A stretch of DNA of 64,000 nt from Rhyzopertha dominica (GCA_025024175.1 QCXZ01000003.1:620001-684000), one strand, 5' to 3'. Positions 33,301 to 44,190 are shown, numbered from the stretch's first letter. Numbers and translations: made by a program. Notes: generated by a model not told the origin, from the letters alone.

Positions 33301-35384
33301 CCCTGATCTATATAATCTCGTAAGATATTGGCATAAACAACTTTAAGATCAGGGTTTCTGTGCAAACGCTTTTCTAGTGAAAATAAACGATTTTGAGCAT
33401 AAGAATACGAATTTCCTAATTTCGCAGGATCATCGCTAAAGGGTAGGGCAACAGCATAACGTCCTGTATCAGGATTACGTTTTACCGTTTGTATAAAAAA
33501 TGATTCGCAGATGGGATCTTCTTCTTTACGAGTTGGAGTGGTTAAATGAATAGCACGGGGTATTGTAACAAGGGGATTTACCGCAAGAAATGTATGACTG
33601 GATTTGGAAAAACTATCGATAAAAGCCTCACTTGTGGATGCCTTACCCATTACTATGTAGCCTAGGCTGGTGTCCAGTGCGGTAGTTGAAGAATCTTTTA
33701 CGTGATGGGATCTTATAATGCTAGCGAACACGTTGGCACCGAGTATTCCTTGAATATTCCCTGGTATATGAAAAGTTGGATCGGCGAGTTGTAAATTTTG
33801 GAGGTAATCTAACGAGTTCAGTTTAACTGGAACTTCTGGCAACTGGTTTGTTATTTTATCTACTAACAAAACTTCAAAGCCATACTTGGCTGAACGATCT
33901 ACACGAGATGATATTACTATATTACATTTACCTTTAACTAATTGACAGTTACCACCAACACCGGAAATATTAGATGATATCTTTTCATAAGGTAAGCCTA
34001 ATGCTTTGCAACAATCAATTGTTAATAAATTGGACATAGAACCGCTATCTATCAAAACTCGAATTGTTTGCATTTTATTCCATCTGTCAACAACGTTTAC
34101 TTGTGCAGTAGACAAAAGAACAATAGTGGGCTTTATAGACTTCGATATTGTGCTACAAAGAATTTGTACATCTTTTGAAGAAGAAGCGCTATTTTGGAGA
34201 TCGTTATTAGTCTTGTCTTTAAGAGTATTGCGGTGTAACAAAGTATGGTGCTTTAATTTACAAATAGTGCAGGAAAATCTCGAGGTACATGATAATAATT
34301 TATGCTTACTGGAAAAACAGTTAATACAAAGATTGTTATCTTTAACGATCTGAAATCTCTGATCTGGGTTTAAATCCTTAAAATACTTACAATCAACGAG
34401 TAAATGAAATGATTTCTTGCACGCTACACAATGATTATTGGGTTGGCTTTGCGTCACAAAGGTTTTGCTAAATCTATGATTAATGTTACTAACGGCCTTT
34501 TGCTTGTCATTTCTGGGTAAAACTTTACTTTGGTGCTTAATAAATTTGAGAAACTTGTCATACGTAGGTATTTCATCATCGTTTTCAACTAATTCGAAAG
34601 TATTAACAAATTCCTGTGGTAATTTCGACATCGCTATGTGGGTAAAGATAAAATCTGTCAAATTTTCTAACTTTAGGCGCTTTAATGCGGTAACGTTGGT
34701 ATCAAATTGTTCTAGAAATGTCTGCAAAGTGTGCGATTGGACACTAGAAGCAGGGCGAAATGACAACAATTTATCAAGGTACAAAGCAGCCAAGTATTTA
34801 CGATCTTGATAAGTCTCCTCTAATAATTTCCAGATAATCTCATAATTTTCTGGTAAGGGCTCAATAGACGAAACACATTTTAATGATTTTCCACACAAAC
34901 TACCTAGCAAATATTGGAGCTTTTCTGCGTTAGAAAACTCTTTAAAATGAATCAAGTTTTTAAAGTTTTCATAAAACAGCGGCCATAAAGATAAATCTTC
35001 ACCATTGAATTTCATAAGTTCAACTTTAGGTAACTTAACACGCGACTCGACGGCACTGGTAGATGTCTGATTGCCTTTTATCTTGTTCGATATATAATTA
35101 ATATGATTACAAAGTTCTTGAAATACTTCAAGACTGGCATAATTTGGGACATAATCGGGTGAAAGCTCTTGTTCAATGTCAATGATTTCATCAACGATAT
35201 TATTGTACTCTGTTATCGTTTGAGGCATAGTAATGACACGAATTTCAAAATTTTTCAAATTAGTTTGGTTACTTAAATCCTGTTCTAAAAGTTTTGCTGT
35301 GTCGTACGTTATTTGTGTACGACGAAATAAATTTTCTCGCTTTGCTATAAGCTTTGACAGCCTGCGTTCCGATTTATTGGCCAT
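30306..35384 (-). CDS. BEL/Pao Gag-Pol polyprotein
   Basis: 1692 codons without a stop or frameshift. A Gag region (DUF1759-like, about 115-290) precedes Cys/His knuckles (about 319-385, for example CVACKK and CTICKLKHH). The aspartic protease follows, with VLIDSGS at 443-449. The reverse transcriptase has ADIRQMYRQI near 772 and catalytic YIDD at 849-852. The RNase H region includes SDAS near 1023, KLELSAAALLAKQL near 1066, and SDST near 1096. The integrase has an HHCC region at about 1322-1363 (KYCHAG, CNTCF) and a DDE core at D1393 (GVDYTG), D1459 (FSDCGTN) and E1514 (GGFWES). A C-terminal BEL-type domain contains HYWRRWRQEY near 1607. All key residues seen are intact, so it may be functional. 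The product makes virus-like particles, copies the RNA to DNA and integrates it. Confidence 0.95.
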   Translation of the reverse strand: MANKSERRLSKLIAKRENLFRRTQITYDTAKLLEQDLSNQTNLKNFEIRVITMPQTITEYNNIVDEIIDIEQELSPDYVPNYASLEVFQELCNHINYISNKIKGNQTSTSAVESRVKLPKVELMKFNGEDLSLWPLFYENFKNLIHFKEFSNAEKLQYLLGSLCGKSLKCVSSIEPLPENYEIIWKLLEETYQDRKYLAALYLDKLLSFRPASSVQSHTLQTFLEQFDTNVTALKRLKLENLTDFIFTHIAMSKLPQEFVNTFELVENDDEIPTYDKFLKFIKHQSKVLPRNDKQKAVSNINHRFSKTFVTQSQPNNHCVACKKSFHLLVDCKYFKDLNPDQRFQIVKDNNLCINCFSSKHKLLSCTSRFSCTICKLKHHTLLHRNTLKDKTNNDLQNSASSSKDVQILCSTISKSIKPTIVLLSTAQVNVVDRWNKMQTIRVLIDSGSMSNLLTIDCCKALGLPYEKISSNISGVGGNCQLVKGKCNIVISSRVDRSAKYGFEVLLVDKITNQLPEVPVKLNSLDYLQNLQLADPTFHIPGNIQGILGANVFASIIRSHHVKDSSTTALDTSLGYIVMGKASTSEAFIDSFSKSSHTFLAVNPLVTIPRAIHLTTPTRKEEDPICESFFIQTVKRNPDTGRYAVALPFSDDPAKLGNSYSYAQNRLFSLEKRLHRNPDLKVVYANILRDYIDQGHMSLILEDDSTMPSYYIPHHCIFKQSSSTPCRIVFDASMKTENGFSLNDILYTGPKLQNDLLRILLMFRLFPVAVTADIRQMYRQINLIEEHRRFQRILWRFDETSSVSIYELNTVTFGVKSSPYLSLRTIKQLVDDEGALYPEAVSLVTKTLYIDDLICSLPDVDNAVTAHFSLVNLFNSGGFQMVKWMSNSSEFLSQIPNHYKLIENLDFARDDLCVLGLFWNPNTDTFSFKIDMKMVDPTKRNMLSIVARIFDPLNFLAPVTLFVKLLIKRCWALKLDWDDPAPKAIRELWYIFQKELHLLNTIKIPRHLNVFSDTLITLIGFSDASPVAYGCVIYCKVVLPQQIPKVFLLIAKSKVSPSPELTLPKLELSAAALLAKQLRFLKDTYGDRIHKIYAFSDSTITLGWINSQPQKCKPFISNRISQIHQNISPDCWFFVPGKENAADCVSRSLTPSQLVKNETWFSGPQWLGLDFYQWPVKAVSDLNSPSITDENRVFIATEQEESSLYNLLNRFSSWSKLLNSTVYVLRFLKILPNHSSISNDDLCVAETYLIRAVQQKHFAELYLSLEKSTILSNSKLRKLHPFIHNKVIRVGGRLSNANIKFDQKHPILLPKSDPFVSLLVDYYHKKYCHAGAHLLQSLLYQNYWILSARSMIRQRVWKCNTCFKINPKPIYPFMADLPSERVNCAKAFLATGVDYTGAFSITMSRHRGVKSQKAYICLFICLSTKAIHLELASDLSSDAFISAFKRFISRRGNCATLFSDCGTNFVGAKTKFDEIYQLTQSRGFQDAFQRELNSFKITWKFNPPSSPWMGGFWESNIKSVKTHLSRVIGNQILTYEEFYTVLTQIEAVLNSRPLCLLSTDPSDPVALTPAHFLYGSPVASLPVEHFNDKSPKGLLNRYKLLDSLVQHYWRRWRQEYLFTLQSRQKWNTITNPPSEGMIVIIIHDNLPPLNWPLAVIERLYPGKDGTARVALVKTRTGSYVRPVAKLCPLPNQ

Positions 35385-35406
35385 CGTTCAGAAGTAAAAC
35401 TGAACA

Positions 35407-35696
35407 CTAGAGGAGCCAACAAACAAGTTTTTACCGAGCGACAAAAAAGGCGGTATGCCTCACTGATATACTGGATATGGGAAAATTGGGCGAACTACAA
35501 TCTCGAGCTATACTCAATGGAAAACAAATACGGCAAATTAAGCAACGACGGGAATTAATCAAAATTTAAGTAAGCACTGCCATCCGAGCGCGAAGGGCCA
35601 AAAATGTGGCGTAATTTCTATGAGCGCCGGTTCGGATTTTAAATATTTTGTGGACTGTATTTGGGAACTATTTTTAATTGAATGGCAATGACTTAC
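35407..35696 (-). other. Possible intron in the BEL leader
   Basis: A consensus donor in the 5' LTR (CAGG|gtaagt, intron from 35696) and a good acceptor (ggctcctctag, intron end 35407) lie 22 nt before the Gag ATG. Splicing would remove the primer-binding leader from the Gag-Pol mRNA. Confidence 0.35.
35583..35604 (-). other. Primer-binding site
   Basis: Just inside the 5' LTR, after a short T run, the element reads TGGCCCTTCGCGCTCGGA. It is complementary to a tRNA 3' end in -CCA. From memory it is closest to insect tRNA-Tyr, with a few mismatches, so the tRNA identity is uncertain. Confidence 0.6.
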
Positions 35697-35955
35697 CCTG
35701 ATGATTATTCAGTGGGTGCCAGAGGTTCTCTTTCTTAGGGAATCTTAGACACAAGGAGGAGGGACGAAGGGATTGAAGAAACCCAATGGAATCCTCTTCG
35801 CCGTCAGATTTTATTTGGGAATTCGCTGATGAAAAACTATCGGAGGNACGATAACTGGAAGAGCCACTCTTTTCACGGGCGGTAAAATTGTGACTGCCTC
35901 TACCTTCGGCGCGCGCATGACAAGTGCTTACAAAAGGTTTTAAATTTGGCGCTAA
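35605..35955 (-). repeat. BEL/Pao 5' LTR
   Basis: Matches the 3' LTR along its length. Its outer end lacks the terminal TG seen in the 3' LTR: the shared text ends gctaa, then continues ca in the 3' LTR but ag here. It carries one N at 35847. Confidence 0.92.
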
Positions 35956-37645
35956 AGAAAAAAGTAGCTTTAACTGACTATCGCTTGCTTGTTATGTGAA
36001 AATGATATGATCAACATTAAAATTAGCGATCATAGCCTAAAAAAGACTGCTGTAGACAACAACAGAAAAATTTATAGAAACTTATTGGAAATACACATAC
36101 AAAGGTTAACAAGACAAAGTAAACATCAAACAATCACAGCAGTCAGTTCATTGTTATTTCGGAGTAAAAATTACATTCATTGTATGTATTAGTGAATCCT
36201 TTCGTCGCAGTGCTGACCGTACTTTTGAATGTATTAACGTCATTTTTATGTCTGTAGCCTTCAGCCAACAGTCGACACTTTCTTTTATACTAACTCCAAC
36301 AAAAAACGTAACCAACCAAGAATTTGTTTTGGCAATGACGAGCAGTGCAGCATTTGGTCGAACATATCTGAAATCGAATCGAAAAGGCTCCGTCACTCAG
36401 GTACTAATGTTCTCTAAGATAATGTCCCAGCAAGAATACGTAATACCAGTTTTATGTGCACTTAGGCTTCCGAGAGAGAGAGCTGCAATCTCGTTGAGAT
36501 TAGCTTGAGCAAGAATACCAAACTAATCGTTAAAGTGAAATCATTAAATTGAAATTCGCGTAGGCAGACGTTTTCTCCCTCCCATAACCTAGGCACTAAA
36601 ATTTAATTTAAGTGGAGCTTTACGACCAATAAACCTATACACAACGAAACCTAGAGGCTGTTGAATGAAAGAAAACGAATTACCTTACGAAGGTAACTTT
36701 TAATAACAGTATGCCAGTGTTTACGCAGATATTTCATATCATTCAAAGATCAGTTCCGTAGATTGCAGCAGAAGCACTTAAATTAGAACTACCAGTATTT
36801 TCATTAAGGTTGGGAAAGGTCCCCACGAAAAATAAAAGGTGTGGCTCCACTACTTTTTATACTGTGCTTTAATCAAGGCAACTCCTAAGTATTACTGTGG
36901 GCTAGTTCACGCACCACTCCAATCGGTTACTCTGATACTAAATGGTGAATGAGAAACATACAATGTTTTTTTTTCAGCACTTGGTAGGTAATTAATTGTT
37001 GGTTTGATTCCAGATAATAAATCAAGAGAATTCTAAGAGGGAGCTGAAGGCGATACCAATAGAGGCATATGAAAAGTATTATAAGAACAGGCAAAAACGT
37101 TGTCATATGTGTATTGCATGCGATGGTGATTATTTTGAAGGGGACAAAATAAATGTTGAAGAGTAAACCGAATTTTTACGTTTCATTTGAAAATTCTAGG
37201 TTATATTTCACCCTAGAAGTACTTCAATACTACTATTGCTAGTTGCAGGCATTGTTTCATAAAATTCCTGCAGGACCTTTGATAATTATTACCTTTGACG
37301 TATCCACTCCACCCTTTGAGCACGAAATACTCCAAACACAACGCGTGCTTTATGTTCGTCCTTTTAAATCTCATTGCTTCCCGAGAAACAGAAAAGTTCT
37401 CCAATATATAAATTCTTGTAGAGCCAAGGACCATCTGGGCAATCCGTAGTCCTCACTAAATCAAAAACAAGAACATTCCCGCGTCGGTAAATTGCGAAGT
37501 AAATTTGCTCGGAATGCCAGTGGCGGCTGCAACAAAGACACGTGTTGGGTGGAAAAGTAGGTCGAATTCGGGGAACGTTGAAAAATTGAGCGAGTTCTTT
37601 AAAATGTGTGGGTTATAAGTTTACTTGGTGTGGTCGTTTACTCAC
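35956..37645. other. Intergenic, no gene recognised
   Basis: Nothing is firmly supported. The overlapping open frames at 36154-36508 on both strands lack splice support. Confidence 0.4.
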
Positions 37646-37707
37646 CTTCTGGGATCAACGCCAATTTTTAAAATTAGCAGCTTGAATGTAAATGGGTACG
37701 TTATCAT
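37646..37707 (-). CDS. Candidate first coding exon
   Basis: ATG at 37707 opens 20 codons (MITYPFTFKLLILKIGVDPR) that run into a strong donor, AGAAG|gtgagt, in phase 2. The hydrophobic start would suit a signal sequence. The frame is short and no downstream exon was identified. Confidence 0.25.
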
Positions 37708-38603
37708 AATAAACAAATCCTAGTCACTTTGTTTTCAGTTTAGTAGTGACAATATTGTACATTCCTGAAAGCACGTGTCTGACAAAAAAAAGAGTTGTAG
37801 TCCCTCCTTTCACAGGTATATATAAATGAAAAAACTCTACAAATTGCAAGCTAGTATTTTTTGATCTGTATTGTTTTACTAGGAAGAAAGATTTATGAAA
37901 AAAACATGAAGAAGAGAGGTATCTATAAAAATAACCATAACTACAGTTAGAAACATTAGGCAAACATACGAGGAACTTGATGCCCTCGGCCGTCATAATC
38001 GTGGATTGTTAGTGGAAAGAGGGGTATCTGAGTCCAACATTGTTTATCATAGTGATGGGTGAAAGAATAACAGACTGTCATTGGTAAAACTGGCACGATT
38101 TACATTAATTTTCAGAAAACACAGTCATTAAAAGGTAAAATTTACCTGAAATACAACATAGCAATGTAAAATGCATCTTGACACTAAACCAACCGGCAAA
38201 TATGTTTATCAGACTTTATATAATCCAACCCATATTGGACGAGCCAGCCAAAAGCAGCCGTAATAAGTTTCGGACAGTATAATATAAAAATGAGGCCCTC
38301 ATTTCTTGCAAAGATGGATACCGNGCNAAACGAAATGATAAGAATATATTAGCGAGGAGCGTTATATGAAAAGCTACTAGTTGATATGTGGGCAGAAACG
38401 GCTTTTCTAGGCAGCGCGATTTGTCATCGTTGAGGATATAAGGAATTTATTGTGGTTAGTTTAGAGCTGTCTCGGGCTGGCGTTTGTTCTCCACTTTATG
38501 GCGGATGCGCCGGAAGTTTTCTGCAGCACGCTACTGTCAATTTCCGTGTCATTCGTTCCAGTGATCGATGTTCTCACTAGACATTTGTAGCTACAGGTTG
38601 CTA

Positions 38604-38668
38604 ATGTCTGAAACGGATGATCAAGTTGGCGGAAGTCCAATTAGAACCTGGAATGAACAGGATATGTC
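38604..38668 (+). CDS. Candidate first coding exon in a GC-richer island
   Basis: ATG at 38604 reads MSETDDQVGGSPIRTWNEQD, then MS, into donor gtatgt at 38669. It lies in a less AT-rich island (about 38400-38660) that could be a promoter and 5' UTR, including an upstream 30-codon ORF from 38498. The product is unknown. Confidence 0.35.
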
Positions 38669-39849
38669 GTATGTAGCGTTAACAGTTCAGATATCAATAA
38701 TAACTACATCCTTAATGCTATGACACATGAGGATGCTCTATCGCAAGAGCTTTTCCAATTTTTTTCCTCTAAAACTGGAGGATATCCTCCTCATTACAGG
38801 TTTTTTTTTTCAAAGGCACAATATTTCATTTCAATAAATGGTATTAAATTGAAAGATGACAAAAGCAATAATTCTGTCTTATCTGTGATATTAAATCAAA
38901 AATCCACTAAATTAAAGAATGAAAACTACTTGCTCAGTGATCACATAATTAACAAAGCTGTCACATTGCCACTTCAATGGTTAAGGCAATTTTAAGTACT
39001 GAATCTACGTCGATTATTTATAAGAGTCTATCCATTTTCTGTTTGGTACAAGCTTTCCCAAATGCTTTGGATATAAACTATTTAGGTTAGAATGTATAAT
39101 TAAGTTAGCAATAATCTAGAAGAGAGCTTCAAATTGAAGACCTAAAAATAATTGTAAAAAGTTCTAGGATTTGTAATGAACTCATTTTCCTTGTTCCAAA
39201 GTTACCGATGTAAATATTCGCTGCACTTTTTTCAGCGACCTTTGTTCTTCGAACTATCAAGCGCTCCAAGGAATAAGAAAACTTCATCGCATCATAAAAT
39301 ATTTAACAACTTGTCCGAGCTACTTTCAAGTGTTTGTAACAGGATCCCCTTGGGAGCACCGCTATTTTATTTACATAAATTACGTGGCTCCCTTTCGCCC
39401 TGTCAGCGTTCTAACTGGCATTTTCTGCAACTATTCCTACAGCTCTTTATCACTTCGGATGCCAGACGCTTATCTTCTCTGGCAGATCTACTCCTTAAGG
39501 CCGTTATTTATGTGACAACGCGACGCACAAACGAAATAGGCGATGTGTTTCGTATTTAGAGCGACCTAAATTCTTGATGCAAGGGTGCGCTCAAAATTGA
39601 CGCAAGCTCGCTAAACATTTTTTTAGCGAGTCGAGCTTTTGTGTCACATACCAATTGAAAGGTTGGGTTGAACAAGGACGTATCTCAAAAAAGTGACTTT
39701 CGAGAAAACATATGTTATACGCCCTTGTTGCACCCAACTGATAAATAAATGGGGCGTTTATTTTATTATTGGTTCTAAAGAAAATAAACAACAACTTTAG
39801 ATAAATCAGGTTTATTTAAAAGTAACGATTATTAACAAAGTTTTTGGAG
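38669..39849. other. Intergenic or intronic, no gene recognised
   Basis: Includes a less AT-rich block (39330-39550) with overlapping open plus frames but no splice sites or recognisable motifs. Confidence 0.35.
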
Positions 39850-40330
39850 TATTTTTAATCAGATGATGAATGAAATTCACTGGATCCAAATGAATCAACN
39901 GAGTCCTCATCTTCAGCAAGTCTCTTGATGGTCCCGGTTGAGGATCGCCAACTACGTCTTGCTCTTCAAAAGTCAGGAGTTGCTTAAGTCATTCAGCATT
40001 TTCGACTTTCATATAAGGCGTCAGTGACAAAACATCCATAATCTAGACGTTTTTCAATCGGCTGCAGATTTAAATCATCTTTGCCCACTGGTAAATCATT
40101 TTTCTTGAATCTATATTTCTGATCTGAAGCTGAATAAAATCTCGAGGTTGTTATAACCTCTTCAAGACTAAACTCCAGTTTTACAAATTGCTATATAGCA
40201 AAACGATAACTTTTTTGTCGTGTAGGTGTCGTAAAAAAAGGACTGAAGACCTTTATTCCAGTTTTCTTCAATAAGGTAACTAACTTGGATTACTCTTGCT
40301 GATGGCATCACATTTAAATTTTGTTCCAAC
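39850..40330 (-). pseudogene. Degraded coding sequence, probably from a mobile element
   Basis: A minus-strand reading with a few stops and a shift contains VIQVSYLIEENWNKGLQSFF, then LEFSLEEVITTSRFYSASDQ, PVGKDDLNLQPIEKRLDYGC, and an acidic serine-rich end (EDEDSVDSFGSSEFHSSSD, with an N at 39900). The scattered stops show decay. The family was not recognised. A transposase-type C terminus is a guess based on decay and setting. Confidence 0.4.
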
Positions 40331-40387
40331 TATTTTAGCAAAAAACTATATCTTCCAAAGATTAAACAAATTATCAAAACAATAGGC

Positions 40388-40500
40388 AAATAAAAAGGAA
40401 TCTGTTTAGCATTCTTGGACTTACAGAAGGCATTCGATGACATCCCTAGATAAGTGGTGTGGAAAAGTATGAAGAAAAGCGGTATAAATACACTTAAAGA
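40388..40500 (+). pseudogene. Reverse transcriptase fragment (non-LTR type)
   Basis: The frame reads CLAFLDLQKAFDDIPR, a stop, then VVWKSMKKSGINTLKERI. This matches the RT motif F-x-D-x-x-K-A-F-D-x-V/I-P that precedes the second palm strand of LINE enzymes. It has one in-frame stop and nothing recognisable on either side. Confidence 0.6.
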
Positions 40501-43447
40501 AAGGATTTGAGCAGTTTACTTAGATTTTAGCATTGTCAACAAATTTTATTTGCAGCTAAAACAAAAACATTATTTGTTATAGCAACCTGCATGTAATTTA
40601 TTTAGCACAAAATATTTGTATTAGTTACAATAACTAACTTTTTGTTGGTTTGTTTTAGCTTGTTATAAGTAAGTATTTAACGCTAACAATGCTGCCGATG
40701 AACTCCTACATTTTCTATTACTTAAATGCGGGGACTTTATATTAAATATTCATTAAATGTTTTCTTCTAGAATATTTAGAAATAACTTTAGCACCACCCT
40801 GTTTAATGTTATATAAATATTCACTTAAATAAAATGTTCTTATTTGTAATATTTGTTTCTAAATCTGTACTATTAAGGTTGTTCGATTATTTCTATAACA
40901 TTTGACGGCATTCATCAGACGAAATAATATTACCAATTTTGTGTAGGTACTAGTTTATTAGTTTATTTATTAGATACAATAATTAATTCTCCTAATTAAT
41001 TAATAATCGATGGTAACAGAGATACAAATATTTGAATTAACCTACATCTAAATTTTTCTTCATTGGCTCAATAACAAAAAATCATTTGTTATTTTAACAA
41101 AAGACGCCTACGGTCCAAATATTTACAGATATCAACTTTAGGAGAACGCTGGATCACACACGTGTAGGCTGAAGAGGAAAAAGCTTCTGCAATTATATTC
41201 GCTTTACAGAAACTCCACCTTGTCCTCCCTGCTCGTTGTCCATAACAACATTACAGTGGCAAATTTAAAATATAAATGGACGGTTAGCAGTCTAAAACAC
41301 ATAAATGTTTCTAAACATCTTTGTGCTCTAGAAGTACAGTAACTATAGCCTATAAAATATAAAAGAAAGCAGTACTAATCTACTCAACGAACTATTTAAT
41401 TTGTTTAAGAGATTATCTAAGGATCACTGCAATATTTTGCTTTACCTTTAAAGACAAAACAGCAGGTACTAATGAATAATATTGGCTTTATATTATTAGT
41501 AAATTACTAAATTAATGAATAACCAGTGATATCATAAATGTTCCACAAATGTATAATATTAAATATTTGTTTAAAAATGTTATGTGTTATGTGTGGCAAC
41601 GAAGTTTAGTTTGGTACTAACAACGATATGATTTTTGCAAACGCAAACAGCAAGCAATAAATTGTTTGGTATTTACAACGAAAAATTCTGTACTACAGCA
41701 AATTAATGTCTAACAAATAAAAATTTGTTTTGGTAACAATCAATTTTTCTCGGTGTATCAAGCATGGGGTCCTACACAGTAACACAAAGATTATGTAGGA
41801 GCAAGTAACATGAATTCACGGAATTTCCAGGTAGTCAGTCAAAAGCTTTTTGGGTGAATTACTTTTAAAACAAATACTGCTATGCAAATTTACATTTGCT
41901 TTTCACTGGCCTTAAATATAATATTAAAAGAGCTGTCTAGAACGACTTGTTTGCTTTGTCCCTTTGCAGCATCTGTAAACCCTTTTCGTAGAACCCAGGG
42001 ACTCTTTTTACTGGGGCATGCACGCTACAGTCCCCTCCTGCTTTTTCCCATTAACCTGTTGGCCCGATGTAGCATCCCGTGTAACACTGCGTTTGTCAGA
42101 GGTGCCGTGCTTTACGGGCATTAACGCACAGGCCACGGGGAAGCAATTAGTACAGGGGACAATGAAAATTTAATTTTCTCTTTTTCAGCAGCAGCTTCGC
42201 CGAAGCAAAGGCTTTTAATTAATAGAGCAGAGTCTCCTCTAAGTTATGCCCAGCTCCAGTATGTTGCAAGAATGTAGGTCGAGCTCCATATAGAGAGATG
42301 CACAATTTATTTGTGTGGAATACGTTTCATGCATCGAATTTTCCAGTTGCTGACGTATGCATTATCAAAAGGTCATAAATTCGTTAATTAAACCGCTAAA
42401 TCTATTGTAAACAATGGTTTTTAAGAGCATTTATATGAAAGTAGACTTTCTGAATGTGAAACAAGGTTTAACAGTCTACTATTAAAATTTTGTTTACGTT
42501 GATAGTTGGAACTACAACAATTGTACAAAATTTGGCTACTAGAAGTTTCTAAGGCTGGGTTGATGGTAGATGGTAACGTGATAAAATAGTGGTTAGATTA
42601 GGATTAAGAAAGGGAATAGAAACTTGAAGATTGTATTTGATGGTAGACAGATATTAAAAAAACACTGCCCTACCCATTTACAATTATTTCAGGCTGCGGA
42701 TTATGCTCTCAAAAACACCCTTAAATGTATTATTCCCCCTCGTCGGAATGAAGTCTCGATGTCTCCAATCCGAAATGTCGTTCCCTAAGCAATCGCGCAT
42801 TTTATCCATAAAACTACAAGCTACATCCATCAGGATCAGATCGTTTTCCCCTTGCGAATTCTCACTTGCCAACTTCTGCGCCGTTCGAAAGATTGACAGG
42901 CACTACAAACTATAAACTAATCCAAGTTTGGACAAGTTTAAATACTTATAGCGGATACCACTTCAATTCCCACTAATAAACGAATTCTTTGCTCTGAACT
43001 TTTCGAGACGCAAATGCTCCCTCGAGTAAATTACTGGAGAAATCTTTTAGAAACTCTCAGCGCTTTCTTTTTTACATGTTTAAACTACAGCTGGAAAAGA
43101 CATTAATCAAACGGCTGTAGTGGTGTCTGTAGACTAAAGTAAATACTTAATTAATGATTATGAAAATGGTGTCTATACTTCATTCCTCACGGTTTAAGGT
43201 TCACAAAACTAGTTCTAGCCGTACAAACAGCACCATCTACAATTACACAGCGTTTATCGTATTATGATTGTGTATCACTTAGGTCTAGAAAATGATCTAT
43301 GATCGCAGGCAAACCAGAAATAAACTTATCAGCTTCAGATCTTTGTAGGCTTAAAGTACAGAAGATAATAAATAATAATACGCTTGTATTTAATCCTACT
43401 TTTTACTTTTTAATTCAATGCTTCCAGGATATTATATATAGGTATTA
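40501..43447. other. AT-rich intergenic, GC-richer block near 42000
   Basis: No gene was recognised. A block at about 41940-42250 is less AT-rich and open on the plus strand (41882-42124) without splice support. A further small island is at 42700-42900. Confidence 0.35.
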
Positions 43448-43684
43448 TTACATAGTAAACTTTGAGATTTTACTCGATATGTTAAACGTGGTCCCAGTGT
43501 TGTGCTTCTTCAAGATTCTGCTGACTCTTTCTGTAGTTTCTTTTGATATGGGCATAGTAGGTGAGCTTTGGCTACAGATTTCATTTCTTTTTCTGCTGGG
43601 TTCGTCTGTCGACGTGGTCTTAGCGCTTTTTTGATGTCTTTTTTTCAAAATCCGTTCTGCTGTAGCGTTGTTTTGATTCGAATT
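43448..43684 (-). pseudogene. Penelope-like retroelement fragment (RT to GIY-YIG linker)
   Basis: An 80-codon open stretch contains ATAERILKKRHQKSAK, then a polar spacer and ISKETTERVSRILKKHNTGT, followed by TFNISSKISKF. From family knowledge, Penelope-like elements have a conserved block with R-I-x-R-I-L-K-K-x-N-I-x-T-x-F between the RT and the GIY-YIG endonuclease, which this resembles. The frame then stops, and no GIY-YIG motif follows. Upstream sequence to about 43860 is broken by stops. The assignment is probable, not certain. Confidence 0.5.
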
Positions 43685-43859
43685 TTATGCATTACTTTAT
43701 CGACACTGTGGTACTTTTGCTTTTACCACTAATAAATTGCGTCATGGCATTCGACTTGCGCTCAGTGTTGCTCTATTCTCATAGGACTTCTGTTTCCAAT
43801 TTCGCTTGTGAATTCCCATCTAAAAGTGCCACTTTAGTTTTCTATTAACCAACTGCTGC

Positions 43860-44190
43860 TCTTCGGTGAGCCTTCCAAGACGTAAACCGCCCTCTTGAGA
43901 ATTGCTTCCAGCCAGCGTGAACTTTTTCAAAACGGTCAGCCGGCTACATTATTGAATAACTCCGCGAATAACAAATCTTCGCGGATGTACGTTTCGCAAG
44001 GGTTCGCGTTTCGGCCCAAGGAAATATTTCACGGAAGCGACACGGTCTGCGCTTCATTATTCAGAGGCCTCGGTCGGTCAGGTGCGGCATTTGTATTTAA
44101 ATTTTTATCTCACTCGGGCAACAGAAGGCCAAGGATCTTAACATTAAACTTTGCAAAGCTCACAATTTCACGCCCCGCCCCCATCAACTC
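43860..44190. other. Less AT-rich island, function unknown
   Basis: Open on the plus strand (43895-44200) but with no splice sites or recognisable motif. It is compatible with conserved non-coding DNA. Confidence 0.3.

Larger units (their letters stand above)
29738..35955 (-). mobile_element. BEL/Pao LTR retrotransposon, apparently complete
   Basis: The element is about 6.2 kb, with two LTRs of about 350 bp, a tRNA-like primer site, a polypurine tract, and one uninterrupted Gag-Pol ORF. By eye the two LTRs differ only at an N (35847) and at the outermost bases, so insertion was recent. No matching target-site duplication is visible. The left flank is ttaac and the right flank is agaaa. Domain order (Gag, protease, RT-RNase H, integrase) and sequence place it in BEL/Pao. 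Confidence 0.95.

Noticed and set aside
31537..34809. Several plus-strand open frames (for example 32335-32691, 34006-34353, 34483-34809)
   Set aside because: They are antisense to the BEL/Pao Gag-Pol ORF, which carries clear domain motifs.
43299..43634. 111-codon plus-strand frame rich in hydrophobic residues
   Set aside because: It is antisense to the better-supported Penelope-like fragment; AT-rich antisense frames often look membrane-like.
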